In this document: positions 16,713 through 25,534 of the stretch, in pieces
Layout of the letters: each line of letters begins with the position of its first letter
How positions within the stretch are numbered: position 1 is the stretch's first letter
NCBI RefSeq assembly: GCF_003184905.1
Contig: NZ_QFRU01000026.1
Span: 1-64,000, forward strand
Direction of reading: 5' to 3'
From: Bacillus sp. CGMCC 1.16541
GTDB lineage: Bacteria > Bacillota > Bacilli > Bacillales > Bacillaceae_H
DNA length: 64,000 bases
Translations under genes and position numbers: made by a program
The notes under the pieces: generated by a model
The model's input: the letters and a program-made list of their open reading frames with translations, nothing else
Told to the model about the DNA's origin: nothing
Database searches by the model: none

Positions 16713-18718
16713 CTACCCATCACCTTCTTCAACTTCTCCAAGATGCTCTCTTCCAACGCCTTGATTTCTTCCTTGATAACCTCGGAGCTTCTGAGTGCTG
16801 TGTATTGGTAGAAATGGCGAGTAAATGGAATTTCATAGCCAACCTTTGTTTTGCTTTCGTCAATCCACGCATCTGGGACATGGGGTTTCACTTCACGCTC
16901 GAAATATTCATAAATGTCCTCTTTTAATGGAACGTTTTCTGTATCTCGTAAGTCTGTATCAGGTTCTGGATTTCCTTTGCTATCCTTGCAAATCTCGGCT
17001 GTTTCATCTTTTTCCGATAAAGCATTCAAGATGGCTTTCAACAGTGGAGCACCAACGGTAATATCCTTTTCTTTGAACAGCTTCTTTACTTTCTTTGTAA
17101 ACTCTTCTCGATTCTTGTATAGCTCGTCAGATTGAATGGACAATAGAGCATCCACAATGTTTGTTTGTTGTTTGGTTCCTAACTCTATCTCTTTTAGCCC
17201 TGCTTCACCTTTTTTCTTGGACTTTGCCAAATTGACAAACGCAGTTTGTTCGTAGAGCTTGTTTACTCTTTCTTCATCTATTTTGAAGTTCAGGCGTAAT
17301 GGTCTTTCCACTGTGATTTTGTGATAGCCGAAATCTTGATTATCAAAGATCTTAACGTGCTCTCCCGCTTTTAGATCTCCATACATTCTCACAATCTCAT
17401 GGATATGCTGTTCAGAAAGCTCATTCCGCTTACTTCCCATGCTTTTCTTCATTTTTTGATACAGATGTATAGCATTGACAAGTTGAATTTTCCCTTTTCG
17501 TAAAGGACTTTTATGGTTAGTTAAAATCCAAATGTACGTTGCAATACCTGTGTTGTAAAAAAGGTCGTTTGGCATCGCCACAATACCTTCTACTAAGTCA
17601 TTTTCAATCATATATCTGCGGATTTCACTTTCTCCGCTTCCTGCATCTCCTGTGAAGAGAGGGGAACCGTTCATAATGATCGCAAGTCGAGAACCTTTCG
17701 GATTATCCTCAGTGACTGGCTTCATTTTGGACACCAGGTGTTGCAAGAAGAGTAGTTGTCCATCTGATATTCTTGGAAGTCCCGCTCCAAATCTACCGTT
17801 AAACCCTAAGTTTTCATATTCTGCTTTCACAGCCTTTTCTGCTGGCTTCCATTCCACCCCATATGGCGGATTTGTGATGAGGTAGTCAAATTTCTTGTCA
17901 GAAAACGCATCGTTCGATAACGTATTCCCAAACCGAATGTTTTTTGCTTCTTCCCCTTTGATGAGGATGTCAGCCTTACAAATGGCATACGACTCTTCGT
18001 TGATTTCTTGGGCAAAGAACTCTAATTCAGCCGTAGGATTAAGCTCCTTTAAATACTCTTGAGCTACTGAACCCATCCCTCCTGTACCCGCACATGAATC
18101 GTAGAGTGTCTGCGTAATGCCAGGTTTCGTCAAAATGTCTTCATCCTCAAGGAATAATAGGCTGACCATCAAACGTACAACTTCTCTTGGTGTGTAATGG
18201 TCCCCAGCTTCCGCATGCTCTGAAAATCTACGAATAAGCTCCTCAAAGATATAGCCCATCTCGACATTCGATACGACCTCTGGATGCAAGTCAATTTCAC
18301 TGAAACGTTTAACTACAAGATAGAGCAAGTCGTTCCGTTCCATCTTTTCAATTTGCTTGTCAAAATCAAAATACTCGATAATGTCTCTTGCTGTTTTTGA
18401 AAAACCGTTAATGTAGTCTCTTAAGTTATCAGCAATATTGTCTGCATCGCTTAGTAGCTTTGAGAAGTCATATTTACTGATGTTACTGAACTTTTGTTTT
18501 GCTTCACGATTTAAAATTTCATCTCTTGAATCTTCAGGCAAACTTTTGAACTGTTCATATTTTTGCAAAACATCTTCTTTTGTTTCTGACAATACACAAT
18601 CAAATCTGCGTAAAACCGCCATAGGAAGAACGACTTTTCCGTAATCGTCTGGCTTGTATGGTCCCCTTAAGATTTCTGCTATGGACCAAATAAAACTAAC
18701 TTTTTCTTGGAAATTCAT
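16709..18718 (-). CDS. hsdM: Type I restriction enzyme, methylase subunit
   Basis: A 669-residue N6-adenine methyltransferase. An N-terminal helical HsdM domain (residues 1-150) is followed by the SAM-binding motif DSCAGTGGMGSV (about 208-219) and the catalytic motif NPPYG (about 281-285). It is longer than the roughly 500-residue HsdM of E. coli because of an extended C-terminal part, including a Lys-rich stretch near 500. First gene of hsdM-hsdS-hsdR; the promoter must lie in the 138 bases upstream. It methylates host sites together with HsdS. Confidence 0.95.
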   Translation of the reverse strand: MNFQEKVSFIWSIAEILRGPYKPDDYGKVVLPMAVLRRFDCVLSETKEDVLQKYEQFKSLPEDSRDEILNREAKQKFSNISKYDFSKLLSDADNIADNLRDYINGFSKTARDIIEYFDFDKQIEKMERNDLLYLVVKRFSEIDLHPEVVSNVEMGYIFEELIRRFSEHAEAGDHYTPREVVRLMVSLLFLEDEDILTKPGITQTLYDSCAGTGGMGSVAQEYLKELNPTAELEFFAQEINEESYAICKADILIKGEEAKNIRFGNTLSNDAFSDKKFDYLITNPPYGVEWKPAEKAVKAEYENLGFNGRFGAGLPRISDGQLLFLQHLVSKMKPVTEDNPKGSRLAIIMNGSPLFTGDAGSGESEIRRYMIENDLVEGIVAMPNDLFYNTGIATYIWILTNHKSPLRKGKIQLVNAIHLYQKMKKSMGSKRNELSEQHIHEIVRMYGDLKAGEHVKIFDNQDFGYHKITVERPLRLNFKIDEERVNKLYEQTAFVNLAKSKKKGEAGLKEIELGTKQQTNIVDALLSIQSDELYKNREEFTKKVKKLFKEKDITVGAPLLKAILNALSEKDETAEICKDSKGNPEPDTDLRDTENVPLKEDIYEYFEREVKPHVPDAWIDESKTKVGYEIPFTRHFYQYTALRSSEVIKEEIKALEESILEKLKKVMGR

Positions 18719-18856
18719 TTAGACAAACTCCTTTTTTCACTCTATGTAATCCCACACCAAATGGGCATGGGTAAAAAAACAATGCTACTACTATTTTATC
18801 AAATATAGACGCTGTTGTTTACAAATAATTGGAACATGCCATTGGATCGGTTGTTT

Positions 18857-19864
18857 TCATTGGATAATGAAAGGATTATTCATGTGGCTTGGAAAATCTT
18901 TGCGGTTTTTGGGGATGAGGATGGGATTAATGTTTAGTTGTTCTAATTCCTTGAGGTAATTACGGTAGGTTGGCTTGGAGAGATACTTTTTAGGGGCGTC
19001 AATGCCGTTATTGCTTATATCCACGAGGAACGCTCGAAGTTTTTCTTTTCTCTTTCTTGAAAGAGGACTATTCTCAATGATTTTTTCTGCTTGATGAATT
19101 TTGTAGTAGTCTCCTTTTCGAATGATGGGTGTGATTTGATTGATCATATAATGTTTATACAGATTTTCCTTAAAATACTCTTTTAACTTTTTCGGTCTTC
19201 CTTTTCCTTTGCTATCGTTTCTTTTCATAGAATTTAAATGTTCATTCTTTAGCCTCAGTTCATATCGGATTACATCTTTCTCATATGGTTGAACGATTTC
19301 TCTCTTCGCCATTCTTTCATCCTCTTTTGAATAAATGACAAACTCTGTGCTCTGACATTTGTGATATTGGGATGTTTCATACTTCATTGGATTTCCTTCC
19401 TCGTCTTTGCCCCACTTGATTTTCTTTTTGTAAAAGTAAATGCGAGTGTATTTCTCGTATAAATGAAAGAGTAACTTTCGATGATCTTTGTTTGGTATGA
19501 CAACGTCAAGCTTATAATCTATTCTTGTTAGTCTGTGATTGTTGAAATATTCTGTGCTACCAAACTGAGAATACAAAAACTTCTTGATTGAAGATTCTAC
19601 CGTTAGATAATCTGCTTCCACGATTTTCCCTTTGCCCAACAATTTCACCAAGTCCACTTTGAGATGAGCATCCCAAACTCCTTTTCCTTGGGAACAAAGC
19701 CAAGTGAAGACAAATTCAGAGTGTGACTGTTTGAGGTTTTCGTTTAGTTTCTTTACTACAGCACCAAAATGATGATAAGCATCTGATTGAACATTATGTT
19801 TCTTTAATAGTCGTTTAATAGTTTCATAGTCAATTGAAAGAATCATCTCTATTGTGTGAATCAT
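18857..19864 (-). CDS. Candidate replication initiation protein (gene II/X-like)
   Basis: A 335-residue basic protein. Features resembling phage/plasmid replication proteins of the gene II/X type include the N-terminal MIHTIEMIL strand, a TRIDYKLDVVI motif (about residue 120), and a region with repeated Tyr and charged residues (EFVIYSKEDER, then YEKDVIRYELRLKNEHLN). I chose the ATG at 19862-19864, 11 bases after an AAGGAG; an upstream in-frame start adds 12 residues. It would let the excised circle replicate. The assignment is by motif impression only; a relaxase-like or other role is possible. Confidence 0.45.
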   Translation of the reverse strand: MIHTIEMILSIDYETIKRLLKKHNVQSDAYHHFGAVVKKLNENLKQSHSEFVFTWLCSQGKGVWDAHLKVDLVKLLGKGKIVEADYLTVESSIKKFLYSQFGSTEYFNNHRLTRIDYKLDVVIPNKDHRKLLFHLYEKYTRIYFYKKKIKWGKDEEGNPMKYETSQYHKCQSTEFVIYSKEDERMAKREIVQPYEKDVIRYELRLKNEHLNSMKRNDSKGKGRPKKLKEYFKENLYKHYMINQITPIIRKGDYYKIHQAEKIIENSPLSRKRKEKLRAFLVDISNNGIDAPKKYLSKPTYRNYLKELEQLNINPILIPKNRKDFPSHMNNPFIIQ

Positions 19865-19900
19865 TTTTCTATCATCTCCTTCATAGACAATCGGGAACAA

Positions 19901-20151
19901 TGCAGTCTTCTTCCTGCTTAGTTTGAACTACAAGAAATTTTTCCCGCCCCCAACCAATTTAAAAGACCTTCCAACACATTGAAAGAACAATGTGTTTCTT
20001 TGTTATTTGATTGATAGAATGTGGGGAAATAATACGAAGTGACAAAAAATGGAGTGCTTTTAAAAGACATTTTATACACTTGTCAATGGATAATGAAGGG
20101 GAAAACGGTTCTATATAGTTCGAGTAATGGAAGCTACGCTTCTTGCTAAAT
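19901..20151. other. Gap between the Rep-like and regulator genes
   Basis: No convincing gene. A minus-strand frame (19959-20201) is possible, but it has a low-complexity composition and includes the terminator hairpin. An origin for the Rep-like protein could lie here; I see no diagnostic iterons. Confidence 0.3.
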
Positions 20152-20185
20152 AAAAAAAACAGTTTTCGGCCGCTGCGGAAAACTG
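20152..20185 (-). terminator. Terminator after the XRE regulator
   Basis: Arms CAGTTTTC (20160-20167) and GAAAACTG (20178-20185) with a GC-rich middle are followed on the minus strand by eight T residues. It lies 20 bases past the regulator stop. Confidence 0.8.
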
Positions 20186-20204
20186 AATCAACTATCATCA
20201 CCTT

Positions 20205-20714
20205 CTATTCCTCATATAACGTTTCTCCTGCATTTGCTATTTTGTTTAAGGCTTCTTCCACTTTGAGGAGGTCGTAAATGCCGATTTCTAAACAAGAAAC
20301 TATTATTCTATCTTTGATCGAATTGCTAAACGTATACCCCCTGGTGAGCAACAATTCTTTTGTTTCTTCTACTGTTAGAGTCATAGCAAATGCCATTCTT
20401 AATAACTTATACTTTGACGGATTCGTTCGCCCATTTATCACATGACTGATATACCCTTTTGAGAAACCAGATTTATTTGCAAGATCTTGTTGCGTCATCT
20501 CAAGCTTGAAGAGAGCTTCATTAATGAATTGTCCTAATGTTTTAGTAGGACGTTTATTTCTTTCTACAAGACTAACCAATTTTTCCAATTCGTGGATTGA
20601 TAAAGCATGATGAAAGATTGTGCTCTCACTAATTCCATAAAGTTCACTGATACATAACAAGTCAAAGCCATGTAACATATATTCATTTATCTCAGACAAA
20701 AAATCATTTTCCAT
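20205..20714 (-). CDS. XRE-family regulator beside the recombinase
   Basis: A 169-residue protein. A Cro/cI helix-turn-helix (KLEMTQQDLANKSGFSKGYI, then SHVINGRTNPS) occupies about residues 60-115. The N-terminal 50 residues also look like a small helix-turn-helix, and a helical C-terminus follows. The ATG at 20712-20714 has a GGGGGG site about 10 bases upstream; a TTG start 6 codons earlier is possible. It is divergent from the recombinase operon, with a palindrome in the shared intergenic region, so it is a likely repressor of excision genes. Confidence 0.75.
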   Translation of the reverse strand: MENDFLSEINEYMLHGFDLLCISELYGISESTIFHHALSIHELEKLVSLVERNKRPTKTLGQFINEALFKLEMTQQDLANKSGFSKGYISHVINGRTNPSKYKLLRMAFAMTLTVEETKELLLTRGYTFSNSIKDRIIVSCLEIGIYDLLKVEEALNKIANAGETLYEE

Positions 20715-20736
20715 ATCCTCATATCCCCCCAAAAGA

Positions 20737-20753
20737 GTATAAAAATTTTATAC
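20737..20753. promoter_or_regulatory. Palindromic operator candidate
   Basis: The 17-bp sequence GTATAAAAATTTTATAC is a perfect inverted repeat in the divergent intergenic region between the XRE regulator and the recombinase operon. It overlaps the expected promoter region and is a natural binding site for a dimeric XRE repressor. Binding is inferred. Confidence 0.45.
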
Positions 20754-20830
20754 CACATAGAAAAATGGTTTTTATATACTATAGTCAACAAAGCAAAAAT
20801 TTATTTTTCAAAGAAAAGGTGGTGTTTCTT

Positions 20831-20995
20831 ATGACCAATTTTCATCAAAATAATATTACACAACAAAGAGAATTTCCAGCAAAAGAGAAAGCATTCTCAA
20901 GTAAAACAAGTGATGATAAACTAAGAACAATTTCTGAATTAATTTTCACTGCAATCTTTAGAAAAGAAAACCAAACATTAAAGGAAGGTGCGTAA
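20831..20995 (+). CDS. Small protein upstream of the recombinase
   Basis: A 54-residue protein (MTNFHQNNITQQREFPAKEK at the start). The ATG at 20831 follows AAGGTGGTG at good spacing; an upstream in-frame ATG has no ribosome site. The stop is 3 bases before the recombinase start, implying one transcript and coupled translation. I do not recognise it. By position it could be an excision factor or control peptide, which is speculative. Confidence 0.55.
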   Translation: MTNFHQNNITQQREFPAKEKAFSSKTSDDKLRTISELIFTAIFRKENQTLKEGA

Positions 20996-20998
20996 TAG

Positions 20999-22675
20999 AT
21001 GAAAAAGAAAGAGATTGTTGTTGGAATTTATCTTCGAGTTTCTACTGATAAGCAAGCTCAAGAAGGGTTTTCAATTGACGGACAAGAACATGAAGCGACA
21101 GAATTTGCTCACAAGTATTTTATCGGTCATGAATTAGCGATAAGAGTCTATGTAGATGAAGGAGTTAGTGCTAAAAGTATAAAAGGGAGAAAAGATTTGA
21201 ATAGAATGATGAGAGATGTTAAAGCTGGGGCACTGGATGTTGTCATCACTTATAAGGTAAGTCGATTAAGTCGAACTTTGTCTGACTCTCTCAAAATTGT
21301 GGAAGAAATACACAAAGAAAAAGTCAGATTTATTAGCATCAAAGAAGGAGAGTATGGAACTCCACACGCCAATCTTCAATTCAATATATTAGCATCCGTG
21401 GCCCAATATCAACGTGAGGAGTTGGTAGAAAACGTAAAAATGGGCATGAGTCAACGTGCAAGGATTGGGAAATTCAACGGCGGTTTAGTGTTAGGCTATG
21501 AAACGATTGAAAAGGAATTAGTTATCGTCCCTGAAGAAGCTGAAACAGTGAAATTAATCTTTACAAAATTTGTTCATGAAGGTTGGGGAACCAAAAAAAT
21601 TGCGAATTATCTTAATGATATCGGAAGGCGAACAAAGAAAAACAATCCTTTCTCCGTCTCTACAGTTTCCATCATCCTTGATAATCCCATATACAAAGGA
21701 TATATACGATTTAATCAAGTGATTGGCTGGGAACAAAACAGAAGAAAAGGAAAAAATCCTGATTATATCCTATCAAAAGGTCAGCATAAGCCTATCATTG
21801 ATGAGGAAACATGGGATAAAGCAAATTTGATAAGAAAACAACGAGCAACAGGAATGCCACGACAATATTCAGGGACTTTTCCTTTAACCTCTATTCTCAA
21901 ATGTCCCCAATGTGGTGCTTATATGACCAGTTTGTACGGTGCAAAAAGAAAAGATGGAACAAAAAAGAGATATTATGCTTGTGGGATGTATCATAACCAA
22001 GGCAGATCGGTGTGCAATCCAAACTTAATAGATGCTGACTGGATTGAAAAAGAAGTGTTCAAACGAGTACAGGAGGCATTTATTTCTGATGAGAGTGTAA
22101 ATAACATCACAAATGAGATTAACCATCACATTCGACAACATCCAAGCTATATGAATAAAACAAATGAAGAACAAATATGGAAAAACAAGTTGAAAGAGCT
22201 TGAAAATCGAAAAAAAAGAATTCAAGAATTAGTTGAGTCAGAAATTTATACCGTTGAAGAAGCAAAAGCAAGAATGAGTGAATTAAGAAGTGAGACCGAA
22301 AAGACAAAAGAGAGTTTACAAAAAGCAATAAAAAGGCAATCCACCTCCACTGTTACTCTGAAAGCTGTAACACCAGATTTTATTAGACAACAATTACAAG
22401 AGTTCATGGAGTTAAAAGAACAATTATCTGTTCAAGAGTTTCGACAATTACTGGTGGCTTCCATCGAAAAAATAGAGGCAAGCAAAAAAGAACTAAAAAA
22501 CATCTACTTCTCCTTTATTGCTCACCTACCGAACTTGGATCCCTCAGATCCAGTTCTACATAAGACTGATGATTCTCCTATCCTGCTGAGGGGATTATAT
22601 TTTAAGTCCAACCATTACCTATTTGTGATACGGTTCCCCCCGATTAATCCGAAACGCTCTGTATACTTGTTCTAA
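20999..22675 (+). CDS. Large serine recombinase (integrase) of the rlmH element
   Basis: A 558-residue large serine recombinase. The resolvase-type catalytic domain holds the nucleophile Ser15 (YLRVSTDKQ) and the YKVSRLSRT arginine motif. A recombinase domain (about 160-285) follows, then a zinc ribbon with Cys pairs (LKCPQCGAY, then [16 protein letters not shown]) and a coiled coil (about 385-450). An AAGGAAGGTG ribosome site precedes the ATG. The last 57 bases run through attR into rlmH on the opposite strand, so the final 12 residues come from host DNA. It catalyses insertion into, and with a helper excision from, the rlmH end. Confidence 0.9.
   Translation: MKKKEIVVGIYLRVSTDKQAQEGFSIDGQEHEATEFAHKYFIGHELAIRVYVDEGVSAKSIKGRKDLNRMMRDVKAGALDVVITYKVSRLSRTLSDSLKIVEEIHKEKVRFISIKEGEYGTPHANLQFNILASVAQYQREELVENVKMGMSQRARIGKFNGGLVLGYETIEKELVIVPEEAETVKLIFTKFVHEGWGTKKIANYLNDIGRRTKKNNPFSVSTVSIILDNPIYKGYIRFNQVIGWEQNRRKGKNPDYILSKGQHKPIIDEETWDKANLIRKQRATGMPRQYSGTFPLTSILKCPQCGAYMTSLYGAKRKDGTKKRYYACGMYHNQGRSVCNPNLIDADWIEKEVFKRVQEAFISDESVNNITNEINHHIRQHPSYMNKTNEEQIWKNKLKELENRKKRIQELVESEIYTVEEAKARMSELRSETEKTKESLQKAIKRQSTSTVTLKAVTPDFIRQQLQEFMELKEQLSVQEFRQLLVASIEKIEASKKELKNIYFSFIAHLPNLDPSDPVLHKTDDSPILLRGLYFKSNHYLFVIRFPPINPKRSVYLF
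22619..22640. repeat. Right attachment site (attR) at the rlmH stop
   Basis: An exact 22-bp repeat of 10236-10257. It covers the rlmH stop codon and the codons for Gly-Glu-Pro-Tyr-His-Lys, so the rlmH C-terminus is preserved. The reverse-complement core CCGTATCACAAATAG is similar to the staphylococcal SCC target at the same gene position (core TATCATAA there, TATCACAA here). Confidence 0.85.
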
Positions 22676-23098
22676 CAAAATCAACCTCATAAGCTGATGA
22701 GGAAAGGTCATCTTAGAAAATGAGAGCTTGTCGTTTGAGCGTTTTAGGACTTCGTCGCTGAGGCCGAGTGAGCCGCCGATGACGAAGGCGATTTTGCTTT
22801 TTCCGTATGTTGCGAGCTTGTCTAAGTCGGTTGCAAGCTCTTCAGATGATTTTTGTTTGCCTTGGATCGCTAAGGCGATGACGTGGGTGTCGTCTGAAAT
22901 TTTAGATAAAATACGCTCGCCCTCTTTGTTTTTGACTTGCTCCATTTCAGATTCACTTAAATTTTCTGGGGCTTTTTCATCAGGTAGTTCGATGATGTCG
23001 ATTTTTGCGTACGGCCTTAGACGTTTTGTATATTCGGCAATGCCTTGTTTTAAATATTTCTCTTTTAATTTTCCAATTGTCACAATTGAGATATTCAC
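22619..23098 (-). CDS. rlmH: 23S rRNA pseudouridine-1915 N3-methyltransferase
   Basis: A 159-residue SPOUT-family methyltransferase, near-identical in length to Bacillus RlmH. The N-terminal strand is [18 protein letters not shown]; the SAM-binding knot holds [10 protein letters not shown] (about 103-112), and the C-terminus is [13 protein letters not shown]. The start is the GTG at 23096-23098, after a GGGGAT site; longer in-frame ATGs would read through the DnaA-box cluster. It methylates pseudouridine 1915 of 23S rRNA. Its 3' end is the insertion site of the adjacent element and its coding sequence is intact. It overlaps the recombinase 3' end tail to tail. Confidence 0.97.
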   Translation of the reverse strand: MNISIVTIGKLKEKYLKQGIAEYTKRLRPYAKIDIIELPDEKAPENLSESEMEQVKNKEGERILSKISDDTHVIALAIQGKQKSSEELATDLDKLATYGKSKIAFVIGGSLGLSDEVLKRSNDKLSFSKMTFPHQLMRLILLEQVYRAFRINRGEPYHK

Positions 23099-23123
23099 AG
23101 TTAATCCCCGCTTTACAAACATG

Positions 23124-23166
23124 TTATCCACAAAACTTATCCACATATCCACATTTACTATCCACA
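23124..23166. promoter_or_regulatory. DnaA-box cluster upstream of rlmH
   Basis: Four boxes in one orientation and 43 bases: TTATCCACA at 23124-23132 and 23137-23145 (both perfect), ATATCCACA at 23145-23153 and CTATCCACA at 23158-23166. It lies just upstream of rlmH (yydA), where B. subtilis has one of its origin-proximal DnaA-box clusters that titrate DnaA. Confidence 0.75.
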
Positions 23167-23181
23167 TCTTGTATGAGAATA

Positions 23182-23340
23182 TTAGTTCCCTACTACATAT
23201 ATTGCGTTGCTTTCACAATATTCACATGTGGATGACTGTTGTTCAGGTTCGATTTTTTCGAACACTGGTGCTAGTTCAATCTCATCTACCGCAACGTCTA
23301 GTGCTAATTCTACGTGCTCTTCACAGCAATAAATTTTCAT
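23182..23340 (-). CDS. CxxH/CxxC small zinc-binding-type protein
   Basis: A 52-residue protein with CCEEH near the N-terminus and [12 protein letters not shown] at the C-terminus, the pattern of the Bacillus CxxH/CxxC protein family that sits next to rlmH. The four ligands suggest one zinc ion. The ATG at 23338-23340 follows AAAGGAGGG; upstream starts lack a site. The function of the family is unknown. It lies between htrA and rlmH. Confidence 0.8.
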   Translation of the reverse strand: MKIYCCEEHVELALDVAVDEIELAPVFEKIEPEQQSSTCEYCESNAIYVVGN

Positions 23341-23409
23341 CTTTTTCCCTCCTTTTATCAGTATCAGAAAAAAGACCACAGGAGGATTTCTCCCCCCTGT
23401 GGATATCTT

Positions 23410-24609
23410 TTACATCATTTGTTCGGTTAATGTCATTTCGACTTTGTTTTGTTTTCCTTGACGATAGTACGTGACTTCAATTTTATCGCCGATTTCTTTT
23501 TGTGTATAGAGATACTTACGAAGAGCCACGACGTCTGGAATTTTCTCTCCGTCGAATTCGACAATGACGTCATATTCTTTCATTCCGGCTTTGGCAGCTG
23601 GTGATAAAGGTTCCACTCCTAGAACCGCTACCCCTTCGACCACCTTTTGAGGCAATTTTAATGTTTCTTTTAAATGATACCCTGAAATTTCATTAAGTGA
23701 TAATGTACTTACCCCAATGTATGGTCGACGCACTTCACCAAACTTTTCTAAGTCATTAATAATAGGCTGTGCGATGTTAATGGGAATCGCTAATCCAATT
23801 CCTTCAACTTCTTGTTGGGCAATTTTCATTGAGTTAATGCCAATTAGCACGCCATCAATATTAATAAGTGCACCCCCGCTATTTCCTGGGTTAATCGCTG
23901 CATCCGTTTGAATAACTTCTGCTTGCCAATCAGGTGTGCCGTCTTGATTTAAGTCTTGCGGAATGACACGATTGACACCAGAGACGACTCCTTGTGTCAC
24001 AGATCCTGAGAATTGTAAGCCTAATGGATTTCCAATAGCAATGACAGGTTCGCCTGCTTTTAACACATCAGAATCTCCAAACTGTGCCACTTTTGACACG
24101 TGCTTTGAGTCAATTTCTAATACAGCAAGATCCGTTAGTTGATCGCTTCCTAGTGAACGCGCCGGAACACGCGAACCATCTGCAAGACTCACTTCTACTT
24201 GCGTGGCTCCTTGAATGACATGGTGATTCGTCACGATGAACGCTTTCTCACCTGCTTTTTTATAAATCACTCCAGAGCCTGTTCCTGCATCCGTTCGTTC
24301 TTCATTCCAAAAGCTTTGTGATTGCTGAATGTTTACAACTCCAACAACCGCTTCATTTACTTGATCAACAGCTTGTGTGACACTCGTCGTCACGTCAACT
24401 GCGACATTCTTTTGAATGATTTCGCCCTCTTCATTTCGAATCGTTTCATTCTTTGTTTCATCACCAGGCATCATACCTGTATTTGATAAAATAGGAGAAG
24501 CAATGGCGACAATCAATCCACCGACAATGGCGCCGATTAAAGCAGGAAGAAATCCACCTCTTCTGCTTTTTTTCGACTTTTGTTCATACTGCTCATCATA
24601 ATAACCCAC
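23410..24609 (-). CDS. HtrA-type membrane-anchored serine protease
   Basis: A DegP/HtrA protease. A Lys/Arg-rich cytosolic N-terminus and one transmembrane helix (PALIGAIVGGLIVAIASPIL) come first. The trypsin-like domain has the triad His (VTNHHV), Asp (LTDLAVLEI) and Ser (NPGNSGGALI), and a C-terminal PDZ domain follows (about 295-385). I prefer the GTG at 24607-24609 (GYYDEQYEQ start, 399 residues) because relatives begin MGYYDE; an ATG 20 codons upstream has no clear ribosome site. It follows walJ, the position of yycK in Bacillus. It degrades misfolded proteins outside the membrane. Confidence 0.92.
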   Translation of the reverse strand: MGYYDEQYEQKSKKSRRGGFLPALIGAIVGGLIVAIASPILSNTGMMPGDETKNETIRNEEGEIIQKNVAVDVTTSVTQAVDQVNEAVVGVVNIQQSQSFWNEERTDAGTGSGVIYKKAGEKAFIVTNHHVIQGATQVEVSLADGSRVPARSLGSDQLTDLAVLEIDSKHVSKVAQFGDSDVLKAGEPVIAIGNPLGLQFSGSVTQGVVSGVNRVIPQDLNQDGTPDWQAEVIQTDAAINPGNSGGALINIDGVLIGINSMKIAQQEVEGIGLAIPINIAQPIINDLEKFGEVRRPYIGVSTLSLNEISGYHLKETLKLPQKVVEGVAVLGVEPLSPAAKAGMKEYDVIVEFDGEKIPDVVALRKYLYTQKEIGDKIEVTYYRQGKQNKVEMTLTEQMM

Positions 24610-24722
24610 TTCTGTGATCAATCCTTTCACGGTAAAGTGATTATTGAAAGAGTTCCGCGATTTTTTCATCTTTGTTTACGTATGTTTTTCACCATTGTTA
24701 GTTTCGACGTTCTTCATTCGCT

Positions 24723-25517
24723 CTATACATACACGAGTTCAGTTGGTTGTTTTGGATCGGTATCATGTAAAGTAAAGCGTTCGTCGACTCCGACATCTTT
24801 TTCTGTTAACACTTGATGAACAGACATTCTCGCAATTTCTTTCATATTGTTATCTTGACTTAAATGAGCTAAATAAATGCGCTTTGTCTTATCTCCTATG
24901 ACGTCCGCTAACGCTAATCCTGCATCTTCATTTGAAACGTGTCCGACATCACTTAGAATCCGACGTTTGACACTCCACGGATAGCGTCCCATCCGAAGCA
25001 TTTCCACGTCATGATTGCTTTCAAAAATGAAGGCATCACTATTTTGAATAATACCTTTCATGCGGTCACTCACATATCCTGTATCTGTAATAAGGGTCAC
25101 TTTTTTATTGTCTTGATGAAAAGAAAAGAACATCGGCTCTGCAGCATCGTGAGACACACCGAACGATTCCACCGAAATACCGCCAAATGTCTTCACTTCT
25201 CCTGTTGAAAATATGAATTTTTGATCAGAAGGAACAGTACCAATTAATCCTTCCATCGCTTTCCACGTTTTTTCATTCGCGTAAATCGGAAGGTTATACT
25301 TTCTCGCTAACACACCAATTCCTTTAATATGATCACTATGTTCATGCGTCACTAAAATACCTGATAGATCTTGGACGTTGCGATGAATTTGTTGAAATAA
25401 TGCTTCCATTTGCTTTCCGCTTAACCCAGCGTCAACAAGCAATGAGTGATGGTCATCACCAACAAAGACCGCATTTCCTGTGCTTCCACTTGCAAGCACA
25501 CTAAAATGCAAACTCAT
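24723..25517 (-). CDS. walJ: Metallo-beta-lactamase-fold exonuclease WalJ
   Basis: A 264-residue protein of the YycJ/WalJ family. The metal-binding motif THEHSDH (in [12 protein letters not shown]) is near residue 63, with further ligands in ITDTGYV and HLSQDNN. The start [16 protein letters not shown] is family-typical; the ATG at 25515-25517 follows GGAGTGAG. It is the last gene of the wal operon, 9 bases after walI. WalJ homologues are 5'-3' DNA exonucleases linked to mismatch repair and to coordination of cell division and replication. Confidence 0.93.
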   Translation of the reverse strand: MSLHFSVLASGSTGNAVFVGDDHHSLLVDAGLSGKQMEALFQQIHRNVQDLSGILVTHEHSDHIKGIGVLARKYNLPIYANEKTWKAMEGLIGTVPSDQKFIFSTGEVKTFGGISVESFGVSHDAAEPMFFSFHQDNKKVTLITDTGYVSDRMKGIIQNSDAFIFESNHDVEMLRMGRYPWSVKRRILSDVGHVSNEDAGLALADVIGDKTKRIYLAHLSQDNNMKEIARMSVHQVLTEKDVGVDERFTLHDTDPKQPTELVYV

Positions 25518-25534
25518 GTTTCTCACTCCAATGT

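Larger units (their letters stand above)
10236..22640. mobile_element. Serine-recombinase element integrated at the rlmH 3' end
   Basis: A 12.4-kb segment lies between two identical 22-bp repeats (10236-10257 and 22619-22640), the second of which is the end of rlmH. A large serine recombinase sits at the rlmH side. Just inside the ends is a 9-bp inverted repeat, AGGTAATGG (10269-10277) and CCATTACCT (22612-22620). Cargo: two small genes, an RNase H-like gene, two XRE regulators, a helix-turn-helix-like protein, hsdR-hsdS-hsdM and a candidate replication gene. Site choice and recombinase type resemble staphylococcal SCC elements. No mec gene or ccrAB-plus-cch set is seen. Whether it still excises is not known. 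Confidence 0.8.

Noticed and set aside
19959-20201. 80-codon minus-strand frame upstream of the Rep-like gene
   Set aside because: It reads through the terminator hairpin of the regulator, lacks a clear ribosome site and has no recognisable product.
10236-22640. SCCmec identity
   Set aside because: No mecA/mecC, mec regulators or ccrAB pair is present; only the site and recombinase class are similar.
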